From Streptomyces kaniharaensis (GTDB lineage Bacteria > Actinomycetota > Actinomycetes > Streptomycetales > Streptomycetaceae): a DNA stretch of 64,000 bases. Positions 25,207-34,351 of this stretch are shown here, piece after piece. Under the pieces are notes generated by a model that was not told the DNA's origin, did not search any database, and saw only the letters and a list, made by a program, of their open reading frames with translations. Positions within the stretch are counted from its first letter, which is position 1, and each line of letters opens with the position of its first letter. The stretch lies in NCBI RefSeq assembly GCF_009569385.1, contig NZ_WBOF01000001.1, forward strand, positions 2,862,001-2,926,000, given 5' to 3'. The translations under genes were made by a program, and so were the position numbers.

Positions 25207-27816
25207 ATGAGCGAACGACGGCGGAGGACGCCCAACCCGGGCGGCGAAGGGCAACAGCCCCCGGGTGACGGAGGCCGCCGGGGTGGGCCCGGGGGCGACG
25301 AGCTGAGCTCGCAGGGGCTCGGCCGGCGCCGCCCCCCGGGTATGCGTGACACCGCTCAGCAGCCGCGGATGACCCGTGCCGAGATGCGCAAGGCCGGGCA
25401 GAAGAACGGCAAGGGCGGCCGGCGCGGTGCCGCGGCCGCCGCCGCTGCCGACCCGGGCAAGAAGCGCTTCATCGACTACCCGCGCCACGGCAAGACCGGC
25501 GTGCGCCGCTGGCTGCCGTCCTGGCGCCAGTGGCTGACCGCGTTCCTGGTGTGCTTCGCGGCGTGCGTCGGCGGGGCCTTCTACCTCTACCAGACCACCG
25601 AGATCCCGCAGCTCAAGGACCTGGTGAAGGACCAGAACACCATCTACTACTGGGCAGACGGCACGGAGATGACCCGCAAGGGCGAGACCAACCGTCAGAT
25701 CGTCGAACTCAACGACATCAGCCCCAACCTGCAGAACGCCGTGATCTCCGCGGAGAACGAGACCTTCCGCACCGACAACGGCATCGACCCCAAGGGCATG
25801 CTCCGCGCCGTCTACAACATGGCGAAGGGCGGCCAGACCCAGGGCGCCTCGACGATCACCCAGCAGTACGTGAAGAACGCGTACCTGAGCCAGGAACAGA
25901 CCCTGACCCGCAAGATCAGGGAGTTCTTCATCACGCTGAAGATCAACCAGAAGATGGAGAAGCCCGACATCCTGAAGGGCTACCTCAACACCAGCTGGTT
26001 CGGCCGCGGCGCGAACGGCGCCCAGGCCGCCGCGCAGGCGTACTACGGGGTCGACGCGAAGGACCTCAACCTTTGCCAGAGCGCCATGCTGGCCGGTCTG
26101 CTGAAGGGCGCGACGTACTTCGACCCCACCAACCCGGCCAACAAGCCGCGCGCCGAGGACCGGTGGAAGTGGATCCTCGACCGGATGGTGGAGACCCACA
26201 ACACCACCCCCGAGGAGCGCGCCAAGTGCACCACGTTCCCGGACCCGGTCCCGCCGAAGACCTCCAGCAACATGAACGGTGAGATCAGCTACCTGGTCGA
26301 CACCGTCAACAAGTACATCGCCACCAAGGACCCGACGATCACCCAGCAGGTGATCGACAAGGGCGGCCTGAAGGTCTACACCACCTTCGAGAAGGACAAG
26401 GTCGACGCCCTGAAGAAGGCCGTCGACGACGTCAAGGCCGAGACGCTCGACCCGCAGAAGCGCCCTGACAACGACAAGTTCATCCAGTTCGGCTCCGCCA
26501 GCATCCGCCCCGGCGACGGCGCCATCGTCGCCCTCTACGGCGGTGACGGCGTGGAGAACGGCCACTTCGACAACAACGCCGACGCCAAGGGCGTCCAGGT
26601 CGGCTCGACCTTCAAGCCCTTCGTACTGGCCACCGCGATGCAGGTCGGCGTCCAGACCGCGAAGGACGACGGCAAGCCGAAGCGGATCAACGCCGACAGC
26701 CGCTACCTCTCCGACGACATGTCCGAGATCCGCAAGCCGGACGGCTCGCTGGTGATCGGCGACGACGGCAAGCCCTACCGGCAGAAGAACGAGGACGCCG
26801 GCAAGCGCGGCTACGTCTCGCTGCGGCAGGCCATGCAGTGGTCGTACAACGTGCCGTTCGTCCAGCTCAACCAGGACGTCGGCGGCCAGAACGTGGCCGA
26901 CATGGCGGTACAGCTGGGCATCCGCAAGGACAGCCTGGCCGACCCGAAGACCCCGACCTTCCCGCTCGGCACCTCGACCATCAGCCCGATCCGCATGGCC
27001 ACCGCCTACGGGACGTTCGCCGCCAGCGGCAAGGAGGCCGAGCCCTACTCGGTGACCAAGGTCGAGGTGAACGGCGTGGAGCGGCCGGGCTTCGCGAAGC
27101 CCGAGGGCAAGCAGGCACTGGAGCAGGCCGTCGCGGACAACGTCACCGACGTGCTGGTGAACGTGGCGAAGAACGGCACCGGTTCGAAGAGCAACGCGCT
27201 GGGCCGTCCGGTGGCCGGGAAGACCGGTACCACCGACCAGAACAAGTCCGCGTGGTGGGTCGGCTACACCCCGCAGCTGGTCACCAGCGTCGCGATGTGG
27301 CGCGAGGACCCGACCAAGCACGAGCGGCTCTCGCTCAACGGCACCGGCGGCAAGGAGTCCGTCCACGGTGGCGACATCCCGACCGACGTCTTCACCCGCT
27401 ACATGAAGGCCGCGCTGGCGAACGAGAAGAAGATGGACTTCCCGTCGCCGACGTCGATCGGCTCCGAGGTGGACTCCTCGGGCGCCCCGGCCTCCCCGAC
27501 CGCCACCGCCACGCAGACCACGACCGCGGCCCCGTCGGCCACCGCCGCCCAGCCGACCGGCACTCAGCCCCAGCCCGACAAGCCGCAGCCGCCGGCGCCG
27601 ACCCAGGGCGCCTGCGTCCCGGGCGTGGACTGCCCGGCCCCGCAGCCGACCGTGCCGACCAGGACCCGCCCGGGTCCGACGCCCAGCTGCCTGCCGATCC
27701 TGTGCCCGACTTCGCAGCCCACGGCGACCCCGACGGACACCACGCCGCCGACCAAGCCCGGCAAGCCGACCCCGTCGTCCACCACGACGGGCGGCGCCCA
27801 GGGCTCGGTGCCCTAA
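25207..27816 (+). CDS. Bifunctional (class A) penicillin-binding protein
   Basis: An 869-residue peptidoglycan synthase. A basic Gly/Arg-rich cytoplasmic leader precedes a membrane anchor (residues about 103-123). The glycosyltransferase-51 domain has Glu in ISAENETFRTDNG near residue 183, ASTITQQYVKNAYL, and RKIREFFITLKI. The transpeptidase domain has GSTFKPF (active Ser near 467), SYN near 546 and KTGTT near 672. The C-terminal 130 residues are Thr/Pro-rich and probably span or bind the wall. The GAGGAG before ATG 25207 is slightly distant. It is divergent from padR. Confidence 0.94.
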   Translation: MSERRRRTPNPGGEGQQPPGDGGRRGGPGGDELSSQGLGRRRPPGMRDTAQQPRMTRAEMRKAGQKNGKGGRRGAAAAAAADPGKKRFIDYPRHGKTGVRRWLPSWRQWLTAFLVCFAACVGGAFYLYQTTEIPQLKDLVKDQNTIYYWADGTEMTRKGETNRQIVELNDISPNLQNAVISAENETFRTDNGIDPKGMLRAVYNMAKGGQTQGASTITQQYVKNAYLSQEQTLTRKIREFFITLKINQKMEKPDILKGYLNTSWFGRGANGAQAAAQAYYGVDAKDLNLCQSAMLAGLLKGATYFDPTNPANKPRAEDRWKWILDRMVETHNTTPEERAKCTTFPDPVPPKTSSNMNGEISYLVDTVNKYIATKDPTITQQVIDKGGLKVYTTFEKDKVDALKKAVDDVKAETLDPQKRPDNDKFIQFGSASIRPGDGAIVALYGGDGVENGHFDNNADAKGVQVGSTFKPFVLATAMQVGVQTAKDDGKPKRINADSRYLSDDMSEIRKPDGSLVIGDDGKPYRQKNEDAGKRGYVSLRQAMQWSYNVPFVQLNQDVGGQNVADMAVQLGIRKDSLADPKTPTFPLGTSTISPIRMATAYGTFAASGKEAEPYSVTKVEVNGVERPGFAKPEGKQALEQAVADNVTDVLVNVAKNGTGSKSNALGRPVAGKTGTTDQNKSAWWVGYTPQLVTSVAMWREDPTKHERLSLNGTGGKESVHGGDIPTDVFTRYMKAALANEKKMDFPSPTSIGSEVDSSGAPASPTATATQTTTAAPSATAAQPTGTQPQPDKPQPPAPTQGACVPGVDCPAPQPTVPTRTRPGPTPSCLPILCPTSQPTATPTDTTPPTKPGKPTPSSTTTGGAQGSVP

Positions 27817-27836
27817 CCCGAGCCGGACACCGGCGG

Positions 27837-27880
27837 AAACGGCGGTGGCGGTCCTCTCCGGAGGGCCGCCACCGCCGTTT
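27837..27880. terminator. Terminator after the penicillin-binding protein gene
   Basis: An inverted repeat with 15-base outer arms (AAACGGCGGTGGCGG and its complement), ending in TTT, 20 bases after the stop codon. Confidence 0.85.
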
Positions 27881-27965
27881 CGTCGTGATGCACGGCGGCC
27901 CGGGCGGGCCCGTTGCGGGGGCCTCCTCCTCGTCGGAGCGGGGCGGGTGCGGCAGGATGTCCGGC

Positions 27966-29543
27966 ATGACGTCGAGCGCTCCTGACGAATCCGCCGGCCT
28001 GACCGGGCCCAGCGACGCCGTCGGGCCGGTCCCGGCGCCCGGCGCCACGGCCGGTCCGCCACCCAACACCGTGGTGGTCCCGGCCGACGAGGACCCGGTG
28101 GCGGCGGCCGGTAGCGAGGTGATCGGCGGCCCGCCCGGACGCCGGGCGCTGCTGGGCGTCTCCTGGTGGATCCCGGCGCGCTTCCTGGCGCTCGTGGTCA
28201 TCGTGGTCTCGGTGCTCGGCATGGTGCGCGACCTGCCCTGCTACAACCAGGCCTGGTTCCAGCCGGGTTCGCCGCAGTACATCCACGCCTGCTACAGCGA
28301 CATCCCGCACCTGTTCTCCGGCCGCGGCTTCGCGGCCGGGCTGCACCCGTACGTGGATCGCATCCCGGGCACCTCGGGGGACCTCCAGTACCTCGAATAC
28401 CCGGTGCTGACCGGCCTGTTCATGCAGGTCGCGGCCTGGCTGACGCCGGGCGGCGGCAGCCAGCAGGACCAGGAGCAGTGGTTCTGGGCGATCAACGCGG
28501 GCCTGCTGATGGCCTGCGCGGTGGTCGCCGCGGTGGCGCTCTCGCGCACCCACCGGCGCCGCCCCTGGGACGCGCTGCTGTTCGCGCTCGCGCCCGTCCT
28601 GCTGCTGAACGGCACGATCAACTGGGACCTGCTCGCGGTCGCGCTGGCCGCGGTCGCGATGGCGTGGTGGGCCGGCTCCCGGCCGTTCCGGGCCGGTGTC
28701 TTCATCGGCCTGGCCACCGCCGCCAAGCTCTACCCGCTGCTGCTGATCGGCCCGTTGCTGGTGCTGTGCTGGCGGGCCGGCAAGTGGCGCGAGTTCCGCG
28801 CGGTGCTGGGCGGCGCGGCCGGCGCCTGGCTGCTGGTCAACCTGCCCATCATGCTGGCCAACTGGCAGGGCTGGTCGACCTTCTACGTCTTCAGCAACCA
28901 CCGCGCCGAGGACTACGGCTCGTTCTGGCTGATCGTGATGCAGAACCGCGGGGTCGGGCTGGAGCACCTCAACGCCTACATCGCGGCGCTGATGGTGCTC
29001 GGCTGCCTGGCCATCACGTGGCTGGGGCTCTCGGCGCCCCGCCGCCCGCGCTTCGCGCAGCTGGCCTTCCTGGTGGTCGCCCTGTTCGTGCTGGTGAACA
29101 AGGTGTACTCACCGCAGTACGCGCTCTGGCTGCTGCCGCTCGCGGTGCTGGCCCGGCCGCGCTGGCGGGACCTCCTGATCTGGCAGGCCTGCGAGGTGCT
29201 GTACACCCTGGGCATCTGGTCCCACCTGGGCTTCGTCGTCGGGCCCAAGCAGCACGGGATCGGCGAGGCCTGGTACCACTTCGCGATCGTGCTGCACCTG
29301 CTCGGCACGCTGTACCTGGTAGGCCTGGTGGTCCGCGACATCCTGCTGCCGGACCGCGACCCGGTGCGCTGGGACGGCAGCGACGACCCGTCCGGCGGGG
29401 TGCTCGACCACGCCCCGGACGTGTTCGTGGTCGGCACCGCCCGGCGGCTGCGCGAGGAGGAGAGTTACGCCGCCTACGCGCCGGCCGGCCCCGAGCACTG
29501 GCTGAGGGAGCCCGAGCTGCCGGAGCCGGCCGAGAAGGCGTGA
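27966..29543 (+). CDS. GT87-like polytopic membrane glycosyltransferase
   Basis: About 525 residues with roughly ten membrane helices. The family pattern of DUF2029/GT87 mannosyltransferases is visible: a first helix, then an outer loop with DLQYLEYPVLTGLFM, and later GLATAAKLYPLLLIGPLLVL. Such enzymes use polyprenyl-phosphate-mannose to extend glycans outside the cell; the acceptor is unknown. ATG 27966 is preferred because AGGA lies upstream; ATG 27957 is in frame. It sits between a penicillin-binding protein and an alr-femX pair, and a polyprenol-phosphate-mannose synthase is encoded 10 kb away. Confidence 0.82.
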   Translation: MTSSAPDESAGLTGPSDAVGPVPAPGATAGPPPNTVVVPADEDPVAAAGSEVIGGPPGRRALLGVSWWIPARFLALVVIVVSVLGMVRDLPCYNQAWFQPGSPQYIHACYSDIPHLFSGRGFAAGLHPYVDRIPGTSGDLQYLEYPVLTGLFMQVAAWLTPGGGSQQDQEQWFWAINAGLLMACAVVAAVALSRTHRRRPWDALLFALAPVLLLNGTINWDLLAVALAAVAMAWWAGSRPFRAGVFIGLATAAKLYPLLLIGPLLVLCWRAGKWREFRAVLGGAAGAWLLVNLPIMLANWQGWSTFYVFSNHRAEDYGSFWLIVMQNRGVGLEHLNAYIAALMVLGCLAITWLGLSAPRRPRFAQLAFLVVALFVLVNKVYSPQYALWLLPLAVLARPRWRDLLIWQACEVLYTLGIWSHLGFVVGPKQHGIGEAWYHFAIVLHLLGTLYLVGLVVRDILLPDRDPVRWDGSDDPSGGVLDHAPDVFVVGTARRLREEESYAAYAPAGPEHWLREPELPEPAEKA

Positions 29544-29547
29544 GCCG

Positions 29548-30582
29548 TCAGCGGTCCACCACGCGGTCGAAGTGCGTGGTGGTGTGGCGGACCTGGAGGC
29601 CGAGCTCGTCGCCGATCACCGGCGGCTTGGTCTCCCCGTCCAGGAAGAGCAGCGAGACCTGCATGTGCGGGGGCTCGGCGAACCACAGCTGCTTGCCCGC
29701 CCAGTGGAACGGCGACTTGGTCTTGTTGACGGTCGCCAGGCCGGCCCGGGCGATGCCCTTGGCCCGCGAGGACATGCCCTGGACGTACTTGGGCGCCTCC
29801 AGGCCGATGCCGTGCGCGGTGCCGCCGGCGACGACCACGATGTGGCCGTCGGACGGCGCCGGGTGCTGGCGGTAGCCGTAGCGCTCGCCCTTCTTCACCC
29901 GGGTGACGTCCAGCACCGTCGCCCGGACCTCCAGCGCACCGTGGTCGCCCAGCCAGAGCCGGGTGCCGATCCGGGCCCGGAAGACGGTGTCCGGGTAGCG
30001 CCGGGCCAGCTCGTCCATGCCGGCCGCGCCGAGGTGGCTGACGAACACGGTGTGCACCGGCACCCCGGCCGCCCGGGCGGTGTCCACCCAGTACGCCACC
30101 TCCTCGACCGGGCTGGAGCCGTCCGGCCGGTCCATCGGCAGGTGCAGCGCCAGGCCCTCGAAGGAGACGCCCTCCAGTTCGGCGGCGGCCGCCTTCAGGT
30201 CGGCCGCGCCCACGCCGTGCCGGCGCATGGTGGTCATGCACTCCAGCACCACCCGGGCGCCGGGCAGCGCGCGCAGCGCGTCCAGGCTCGCCACCGTCCG
30301 GATCACCCGGGCGTGCGGCAGCGGCAGCACCTCCTCGCCGACCCGGTACGGGGTGAGCACCAGGAGCTCGCCGCCGTACCACTCGGCGGCGTCGGCCGCC
30401 TCGTACGCGGTGCCGACGGCCAGCACCCCGGTGCCGAGCAGCGTCGCCTCCTCGGCCAGCCGGTGGTTGCCCAGGCCGTAGCCGTTGCCCTTGGCGACCG
30501 GCACCAGACCGGGGAACTCGGCCAGGACGGAGCGCTGGTGGGCGCGCCAGCGTTCGGTCTCGAGGTAGAGCGACAGCGTCAT
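29548..30582 (-). CDS. Alanine racemase-like PLP enzyme
   Basis: 344 residues of the fold III PLP family. The PLP-lysine segment is VPVAKGNGYGLGNHRL near the N terminus. An alanine-racemase-type C-terminal beta domain carries KGERYGYRQHPAPSDGHIVVV and FLDGETKPPVIGDEL. A few signature positions differ from standard Alr (for example RYGYR in place of the usual RAGYGDG region), so substrate specificity is open. It overlaps no gene and starts 13 bases after femX with GAGGAG, so the two are one operon, consistent with peptidoglycan precursor work. Confidence 0.75.
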   Translation of the reverse strand: MTLSLYLETERWRAHQRSVLAEFPGLVPVAKGNGYGLGNHRLAEEATLLGTGVLAVGTAYEAADAAEWYGGELLVLTPYRVGEEVLPLPHARVIRTVASLDALRALPGARVVLECMTTMRRHGVGAADLKAAAAELEGVSFEGLALHLPMDRPDGSSPVEEVAYWVDTARAAGVPVHTVFVSHLGAAGMDELARRYPDTVFRARIGTRLWLGDHGALEVRATVLDVTRVKKGERYGYRQHPAPSDGHIVVVAGGTAHGIGLEAPKYVQGMSSRAKGIARAGLATVNKTKSPFHWAGKQLWFAEPPHMQVSLLFLDGETKPPVIGDELGLQVRHTTTHFDRVVDR

Positions 30583-30595
30583 CGGGTCAGCCTCC

Positions 30596-31714
30596 TCAGC
30601 GGCGGGACATGTAGAGGTCGAGGGCCTTGTGCAGCAGCTTGTTGAGCGGGAAGTCCCACTCGCCGAGGTACTCGGCCGCCTGCCCGCCGGTGCCGACCTT
30701 GAACTGGATCAGACCGAACAGGTGGTCGTTCTCGTCCAGGGTGTCGGAGATACCGCGCAGGTCGTACACGCCGCCGCCGAGGGCGTAGGCGTCGCGCATC
30801 ATCCGCCACTGGACGGCGTTCGACGGCTTGACCTCGCGCTTGTGGTTGGCCGAGGCGCCGTAGGAGTACCAGACGTGCTCGCCGACCACGAGCATCGTGG
30901 TCGCGGCCAGCGGCTCGCCCTCGTGGTAGGCGATGTAGAGCCGCATGCGGTTCGGGTCCTCGGAGTTGAGGGCCTTCCACATGCGCTGGAAGTAGGACAG
31001 CGGGCGCGGCATGAACTTGTCGCGCTCGGCGGTCACCAGGTACAGCTGGTGGAAGATCGGCAGCTCGTCGTAGCCGCCCTGGACGACCTCGACGCCGCTC
31101 TTCTCGGCCTTCTTGATGTTGCGGCGCCAGAGCTGGTTGAAGCCCTTCTGGATGTCGTCCAGCGAGCGGTTGGCCAGCGGCACCTGGTACACGTAGCGGG
31201 GCTGGACGTCGCCGAAGCCGGCGCCGCCGTCCTCGCCCTGCAGCCAACCGGCCTTGCGCAGCCGGTCGGCCACCTCGAAGGCGCGCGGCTCGTACCAGTC
31301 GGCCTCGATGTCGCGCAGGCGCTTGGCCTGCTTGGCGGCGATGGCCTCCTTGATGGTGGGGGCGTTCCAGCGGCGGATGACCACCGGCGGGCCCATCTTC
31401 ACCGAGAACGCGCCCTGCGACTTGAGGTGCGCGAGCATCGGGGAGAGCCAGCGGTCGAGGTCCCGGTCGAACCAGTCGATGACCGGGCCCTCCGGCAGGT
31501 AGGCGAGGTAGCGCTTGACCTTCGGCAGCTGGCGGTAGAGCACCAGGCCGGCGCCGACGAGCTGGTTGGCGTCGTCGAACCAGCCGATCGACTCGGAACG
31601 CCACTCGGCCTTCACGTCACCCCAGGCCGGCACCTGCATGTGGCTGGCCGAGGCGCGGCTCCTGATGAAGGCGAGGTGCTCCTCGCGGGTGATCGTCCTC
31701 AGGCGCAGGCTCAT
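30596..31714 (-). CDS. femX: FemX-type lipid II peptidyl-bridge aminoacyltransferase
   Basis: 372 residues of the FemABX family, which transfers an amino acid from aminoacyl-tRNA to the stem peptide of lipid II. In S. coelicolor FemX adds the bridging glycine and is essential unless replaced by VanK. The two GNAT-like halves are separated by the coiled arm (SLDDIQKGFNQLWRRNIKKA). Other family segments seen are PAWGDVKAEWRSE, LPEGPVIDW, and the end GTGGQAAEYLGEWDFPLN. It starts the femX-alr operon. Confidence 0.92.
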   Translation of the reverse strand: MSLRLRTITREEHLAFIRSRASASHMQVPAWGDVKAEWRSESIGWFDDANQLVGAGLVLYRQLPKVKRYLAYLPEGPVIDWFDRDLDRWLSPMLAHLKSQGAFSVKMGPPVVIRRWNAPTIKEAIAAKQAKRLRDIEADWYEPRAFEVADRLRKAGWLQGEDGGAGFGDVQPRYVYQVPLANRSLDDIQKGFNQLWRRNIKKAEKSGVEVVQGGYDELPIFHQLYLVTAERDKFMPRPLSYFQRMWKALNSEDPNRMRLYIAYHEGEPLAATTMLVVGEHVWYSYGASANHKREVKPSNAVQWRMMRDAYALGGGVYDLRGISDTLDENDHLFGLIQFKVGTGGQAAEYLGEWDFPLNKLLHKALDLYMSRR

Positions 31715-31808
31715 CGGTGCTCCTCGTCGGTCGGGCTGTGGTGGCCCCGGGTTCTCGGGGTGACCTTATCGTCCGGGGCCCTGGCCCCCGCCGGTGCGGG
31801 CGCGACGG

Positions 31809-31857
31809 CGCCCCCGTGCGTACCTGTCCTCAAGCAGATACGTGACGGGGGCGCCGA
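31809..31857. terminator. Hairpin between femX leader and the small membrane protein gene
   Basis: GGCGCCCCCGT and ACGGGGGCGCC pair across a 27-base loop, just after the stop of the minus-strand small gene. Confidence 0.6.
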
Positions 31858-31881
31858 GGGTTCCTGGACGGGTGGGTGGGC

Positions 31882-32181
31882 TCAGCCCCAGAGGCCACCG
31901 CGGGCGATGCCCAGATAGAAGCCGATGGCGGAGGCGCCGAGCGTGATCATCAGGACGAAGCGCTCGGCGGTGGTGACCGAGATGAACATGCCCCAGAGCC
32001 CCGTGACGATGCCGAACAGGCCCGTCCACGAGGTCAGGATGTGCAGGTTGTGGAAGAACGAGGTCGTGAAGGCGATCGTGCCCAGCAGGGCGGTCAGCGC
32101 GACCAGGGTGTTCTCCCGCGGGTGCGGGTGGCCGTCGGTGTTGAGCGTGAGGGCGGGCATGCGTTGGACGGACTGGGCCAT
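31882..32181 (-). CDS. Small membrane protein of unknown function
   Basis: 99 residues with three hydrophobic segments ([55 protein letters not shown]). ATG 32181 is preceded by a strong AGGAGGTG, which sets the start and argues for real expression. It is divergent from the rpsF operon. I recognise no functional family. Confidence 0.8.
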   Translation of the reverse strand: MAQSVQRMPALTLNTDGHPHPRENTLVALTALLGTIAFTTSFFHNLHILTSWTGLFGIVTGLWGMFISVTTAERFVLMITLGASAIGFYLGIARGGLWG

Positions 32182-32498
32182 GTGTCCCACCTCCTGGCGT
32201 GGAGACGAACGGGCAGGAATCCCGTTCCGTCCAGATTGCGGCGGTTGGACAGGTCTCACAACCCCTATGCGTTTTGTTCGGCCGTACGGGTGCGGGTAGG
32301 CTGTGCCGTCTGCACTGGTGTAGTTGTGCCCCCTTGCGCCCTCTTCCGGGGCGACCGCCCGTTCCGGGCGAGTGGGGCCCGACTGTCGGACCCGGCCGCT
32401 ACGGTGGGCCGTGTCGTCACTGCTCCGGTGCCGACGCTGCACAACCCTCCTGCCACGGAGAGACCGTGGCCGTTGAGTCCAAAGGAGGTGGGTTACCC
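32182..32498 (+). promoter_or_regulatory. Promoter and leader of the rpsF operon
   Basis: 317 bases without a gene. TTGTTC (32274-32279), 17 bases, TAGGCT (32297-32302) is a good housekeeping-sigma promoter and would give a leader of about 190 bases. A leader this long before rpsF fits the known S6:S18 autoregulatory leader RNA in bacteria, although I could not confirm that fold by eye. Confidence 0.6.
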
Positions 32499-32789
32499 AT
32501 GCGTCACTACGAGGTGATGGTCATCCTCGACCCCTCGGTCGAGGAGCGCGCTGTCTCCCCCCTGATCGAGAACTTCCTCACCGTCGTCCGCAACGCCGGC
32601 GGCAAGGTGGAGAAGGTCGACACCTGGGGTCGTCGCCGTCTGGCTTACGAGATCAACAAGCAGTCCGAGGGCATCTACTCGGTCATCGACCTGAAGGCCA
32701 CGCCTGAGGTCGTCAAGGAGCTCGACCGCCAGATGGGCCTGAGCGAGTCGGTTCTGCGGACCAAGGTCCTGCGCCCGGACACCCACTGA
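32499..32789 (+). CDS. rpsF: 30S ribosomal protein S6
   Basis: A 96-residue ribosomal protein that pairs with S18 on the 30S platform. The characteristic N terminus [15 protein letters not shown] and [14 protein letters not shown] are present. ATG 32499 has AAAGGAGGTG upstream. First gene of rpsF-ssb-rpsR-rplI. Confidence 0.98.
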   Translation: MRHYEVMVILDPSVEERAVSPLIENFLTVVRNAGGKVEKVDTWGRRRLAYEINKQSEGIYSVIDLKATPEVVKELDRQMGLSESVLRTKVLRPDTH

Positions 32790-32831
32790 GCCACCTCTGA
32801 GGCCTTCGGGTCTCGGGTAGCTCGCGTCCGC

Positions 32832-32847
32832 TGTTTCACGTGAAACA
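32832..32847. promoter_or_regulatory. parS: parS site 8 (between rpsF and ssb)
   Basis: Perfect 16-base TGTTTCACGTGAAACA in the 96-base gap between two genes of a ribosomal-protein operon, 11 kb from the nearest other parS. Confidence 0.96.
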
Positions 32848-32885
32848 GCGGTGAACGGACATCTTCCCGAGAGGTCATCACCACC

Positions 32886-33473
32886 ATGGCAGGCGAGACC
32901 GTCATCACCCTCGTCGGCAATCTCGTCGACGACCCCGAGCTGCGCTTCACCCCGTCGGGTGCGGCGGTCGCGAAGTTCCGCATCGCGTCCACCCCCCGCA
33001 CCTTCGACCGTCAGACGAACGAGTGGAAGGACGGCGAGAGCCTCTTCCTCACGTGCAACGTCTGGCGGCAGCCGGCGGAGAACGTGGCCGAGTCGCTTCA
33101 GCGCGGCATGCGCGTCATCGTGCAGGGCCGGCTGCGCCAGCGGTCTTACGAGACCAAGGAAGGCGAGAAGCGGACGGTCTTCGAGGTCGAGGTCGACGAG
33201 GTCGGCCCGAGCCTGCGCTCGGCGACCGCGAAGGTCACCCGGGCCAACCGGTCCGGCGGCCCCGGCGGCGGCTTCGGCGGCCAGCAGGGTGGCGGCCAGC
33301 AGGGCGGTTGGAGCGGCGGTGGCGGCCAGCAGGGCGGCTGGGGCGGTAGCTCCGGCGGCCAGTCCGGCCCCTCCGACGACCCGTGGGCGTCCAGCGCCCC
33401 GTCCGGTGGCAACCAGGGCGGCGGCTGGGGTGCCCCGTCCGGTGGCGGCTTCTCGGAAGAGCCCCCGTTCTAA
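32886..33473 (+). CDS. ssb: Single-stranded DNA-binding protein
   Basis: 195 residues. The OB fold ([18 protein letters not shown] to about residue 110) is followed by a Gly/Gln/Ser-rich linker with repeated GGQQGG units and the acidic C-terminal tip SEEPPF that recruits partners. It is the essential replication SSB of the rpsF operon, near dnaB. Confidence 0.97.
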   Translation: MAGETVITLVGNLVDDPELRFTPSGAAVAKFRIASTPRTFDRQTNEWKDGESLFLTCNVWRQPAENVAESLQRGMRVIVQGRLRQRSYETKEGEKRTVFEVEVDEVGPSLRSATAKVTRANRSGGPGGGFGGQQGGGQQGGWSGGGGQQGGWGGSSGGQSGPSDDPWASSAPSGGNQGGGWGAPSGGGFSEEPPF

Positions 33474-33552
33474 GAGCTGACAGATTTCGTGCGGCCCGGC
33501 CGCAGGCGTCGGACGACGCCCGCCGGGCCGTGAACCCCAAATGGAGCACACA

Positions 33553-33789
33553 ATGGCGAAGCCGCCTGCTCGCAAGCCGAAGAAGAAGGTTTGCGTCTTC
33601 TGCAAGGACAAGGTCAACTACGTTGACTACAAGGACACGAACCTGCTGCGGAAGTTCATCTCCGACCGCGGCAAGATCCGTGCCCGCCGGGTCACCGGCA
33701 ACTGCACCCAGCACCAGCGTGACGTCGCCACGGCCGTGAAGAACAGCCGTGAGATGGCGCTGCTGCCCTACACCAGCACCGCGCGCTAA
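33553..33789 (+). CDS. rpsR: 30S ribosomal protein S18, cysteine-containing
   Basis: 78 residues, with [19 protein letters not shown] and GNCTQHQR. The CxxC plus later Cys marks the zinc-binding (C+) form, as distinct from the cysteine-free paralog many actinobacteria make under zinc limitation. ATG 33553 is preferred over 33541. Confidence 0.97.
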   Translation: MAKPPARKPKKKVCVFCKDKVNYVDYKDTNLLRKFISDRGKIRARRVTGNCTQHQRDVATAVKNSREMALLPYTSTAR

Positions 33790-33806
33790 GAGAGGGTGAC
33801 CGAGTA

Positions 33807-34253
33807 ATGAAGATCATCCTCACGCACGAGGTGCCGGGTCTCGGCTCCGCCGGCGAGGTCGTCGAGGTCAAGGACGGCTACGCCCGCAACTACCTGGTCC
33901 CGCGTGGCTACGCCATCCGCTGGACCAAGGGTGGCCAGAAGGACGTCGACGCCATCCGTCGCGCCCGCAAGATCCACGAGATCCAGACCCTCGAGGCCGC
34001 CAACGAGGTCAAGGGCAAGCTCGAGGGCGTCCAGGTCAAGCTGGCCGTCCGCTCGGGTGAGGCCGGCCGCCTGTTCGGTTCGGTGACCCAGGCCGACGTC
34101 GTCGAGGCCATCAAGGCCGCCGGTGGCCCGGCTGTGGACAAGCGCGCCGTCGCGATCGCCTCGCCGATCAAGACCGTGGGCACCCACAAGGTCTCGGTCA
34201 AGCTGCACGCCGATGTCCAGGCCAACCTCGACGTCGCCGTCGTCGCCGCCTGA
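33807..34253 (+). CDS. rplI: 50S ribosomal protein L9
   Basis: 148 residues. The N-terminal rRNA-binding domain ([29 protein letters not shown] is the family start, seen in part) is joined by the long helix to a C-terminal domain ([16 protein letters not shown]). Last gene of the operon, followed by a strong hairpin. Confidence 0.97.
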   Translation: MKIILTHEVPGLGSAGEVVEVKDGYARNYLVPRGYAIRWTKGGQKDVDAIRRARKIHEIQTLEAANEVKGKLEGVQVKLAVRSGEAGRLFGSVTQADVVEAIKAAGGPAVDKRAVAIASPIKTVGTHKVSVKLHADVQANLDVAVVAA

Positions 34254-34270
34254 GCTTCGTAGCAGTGGCC

Positions 34271-34305
34271 CGAGGGCCGGACTCCTCCGCGGAGTCCGGC
34301 CCTCG
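34271..34305. terminator. Terminator after rplI
   Basis: A perfect 16-base-pair stem with a tiny loop, followed by a T-rich TCGTTGTT; it lies between the convergent rplI and MATE genes. Confidence 0.9.
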
Positions 34306-34351
34306 GTCGTTGTTCGGCCTCTGATGTCCTGACGTTCGGCCCCTGGCGTTT

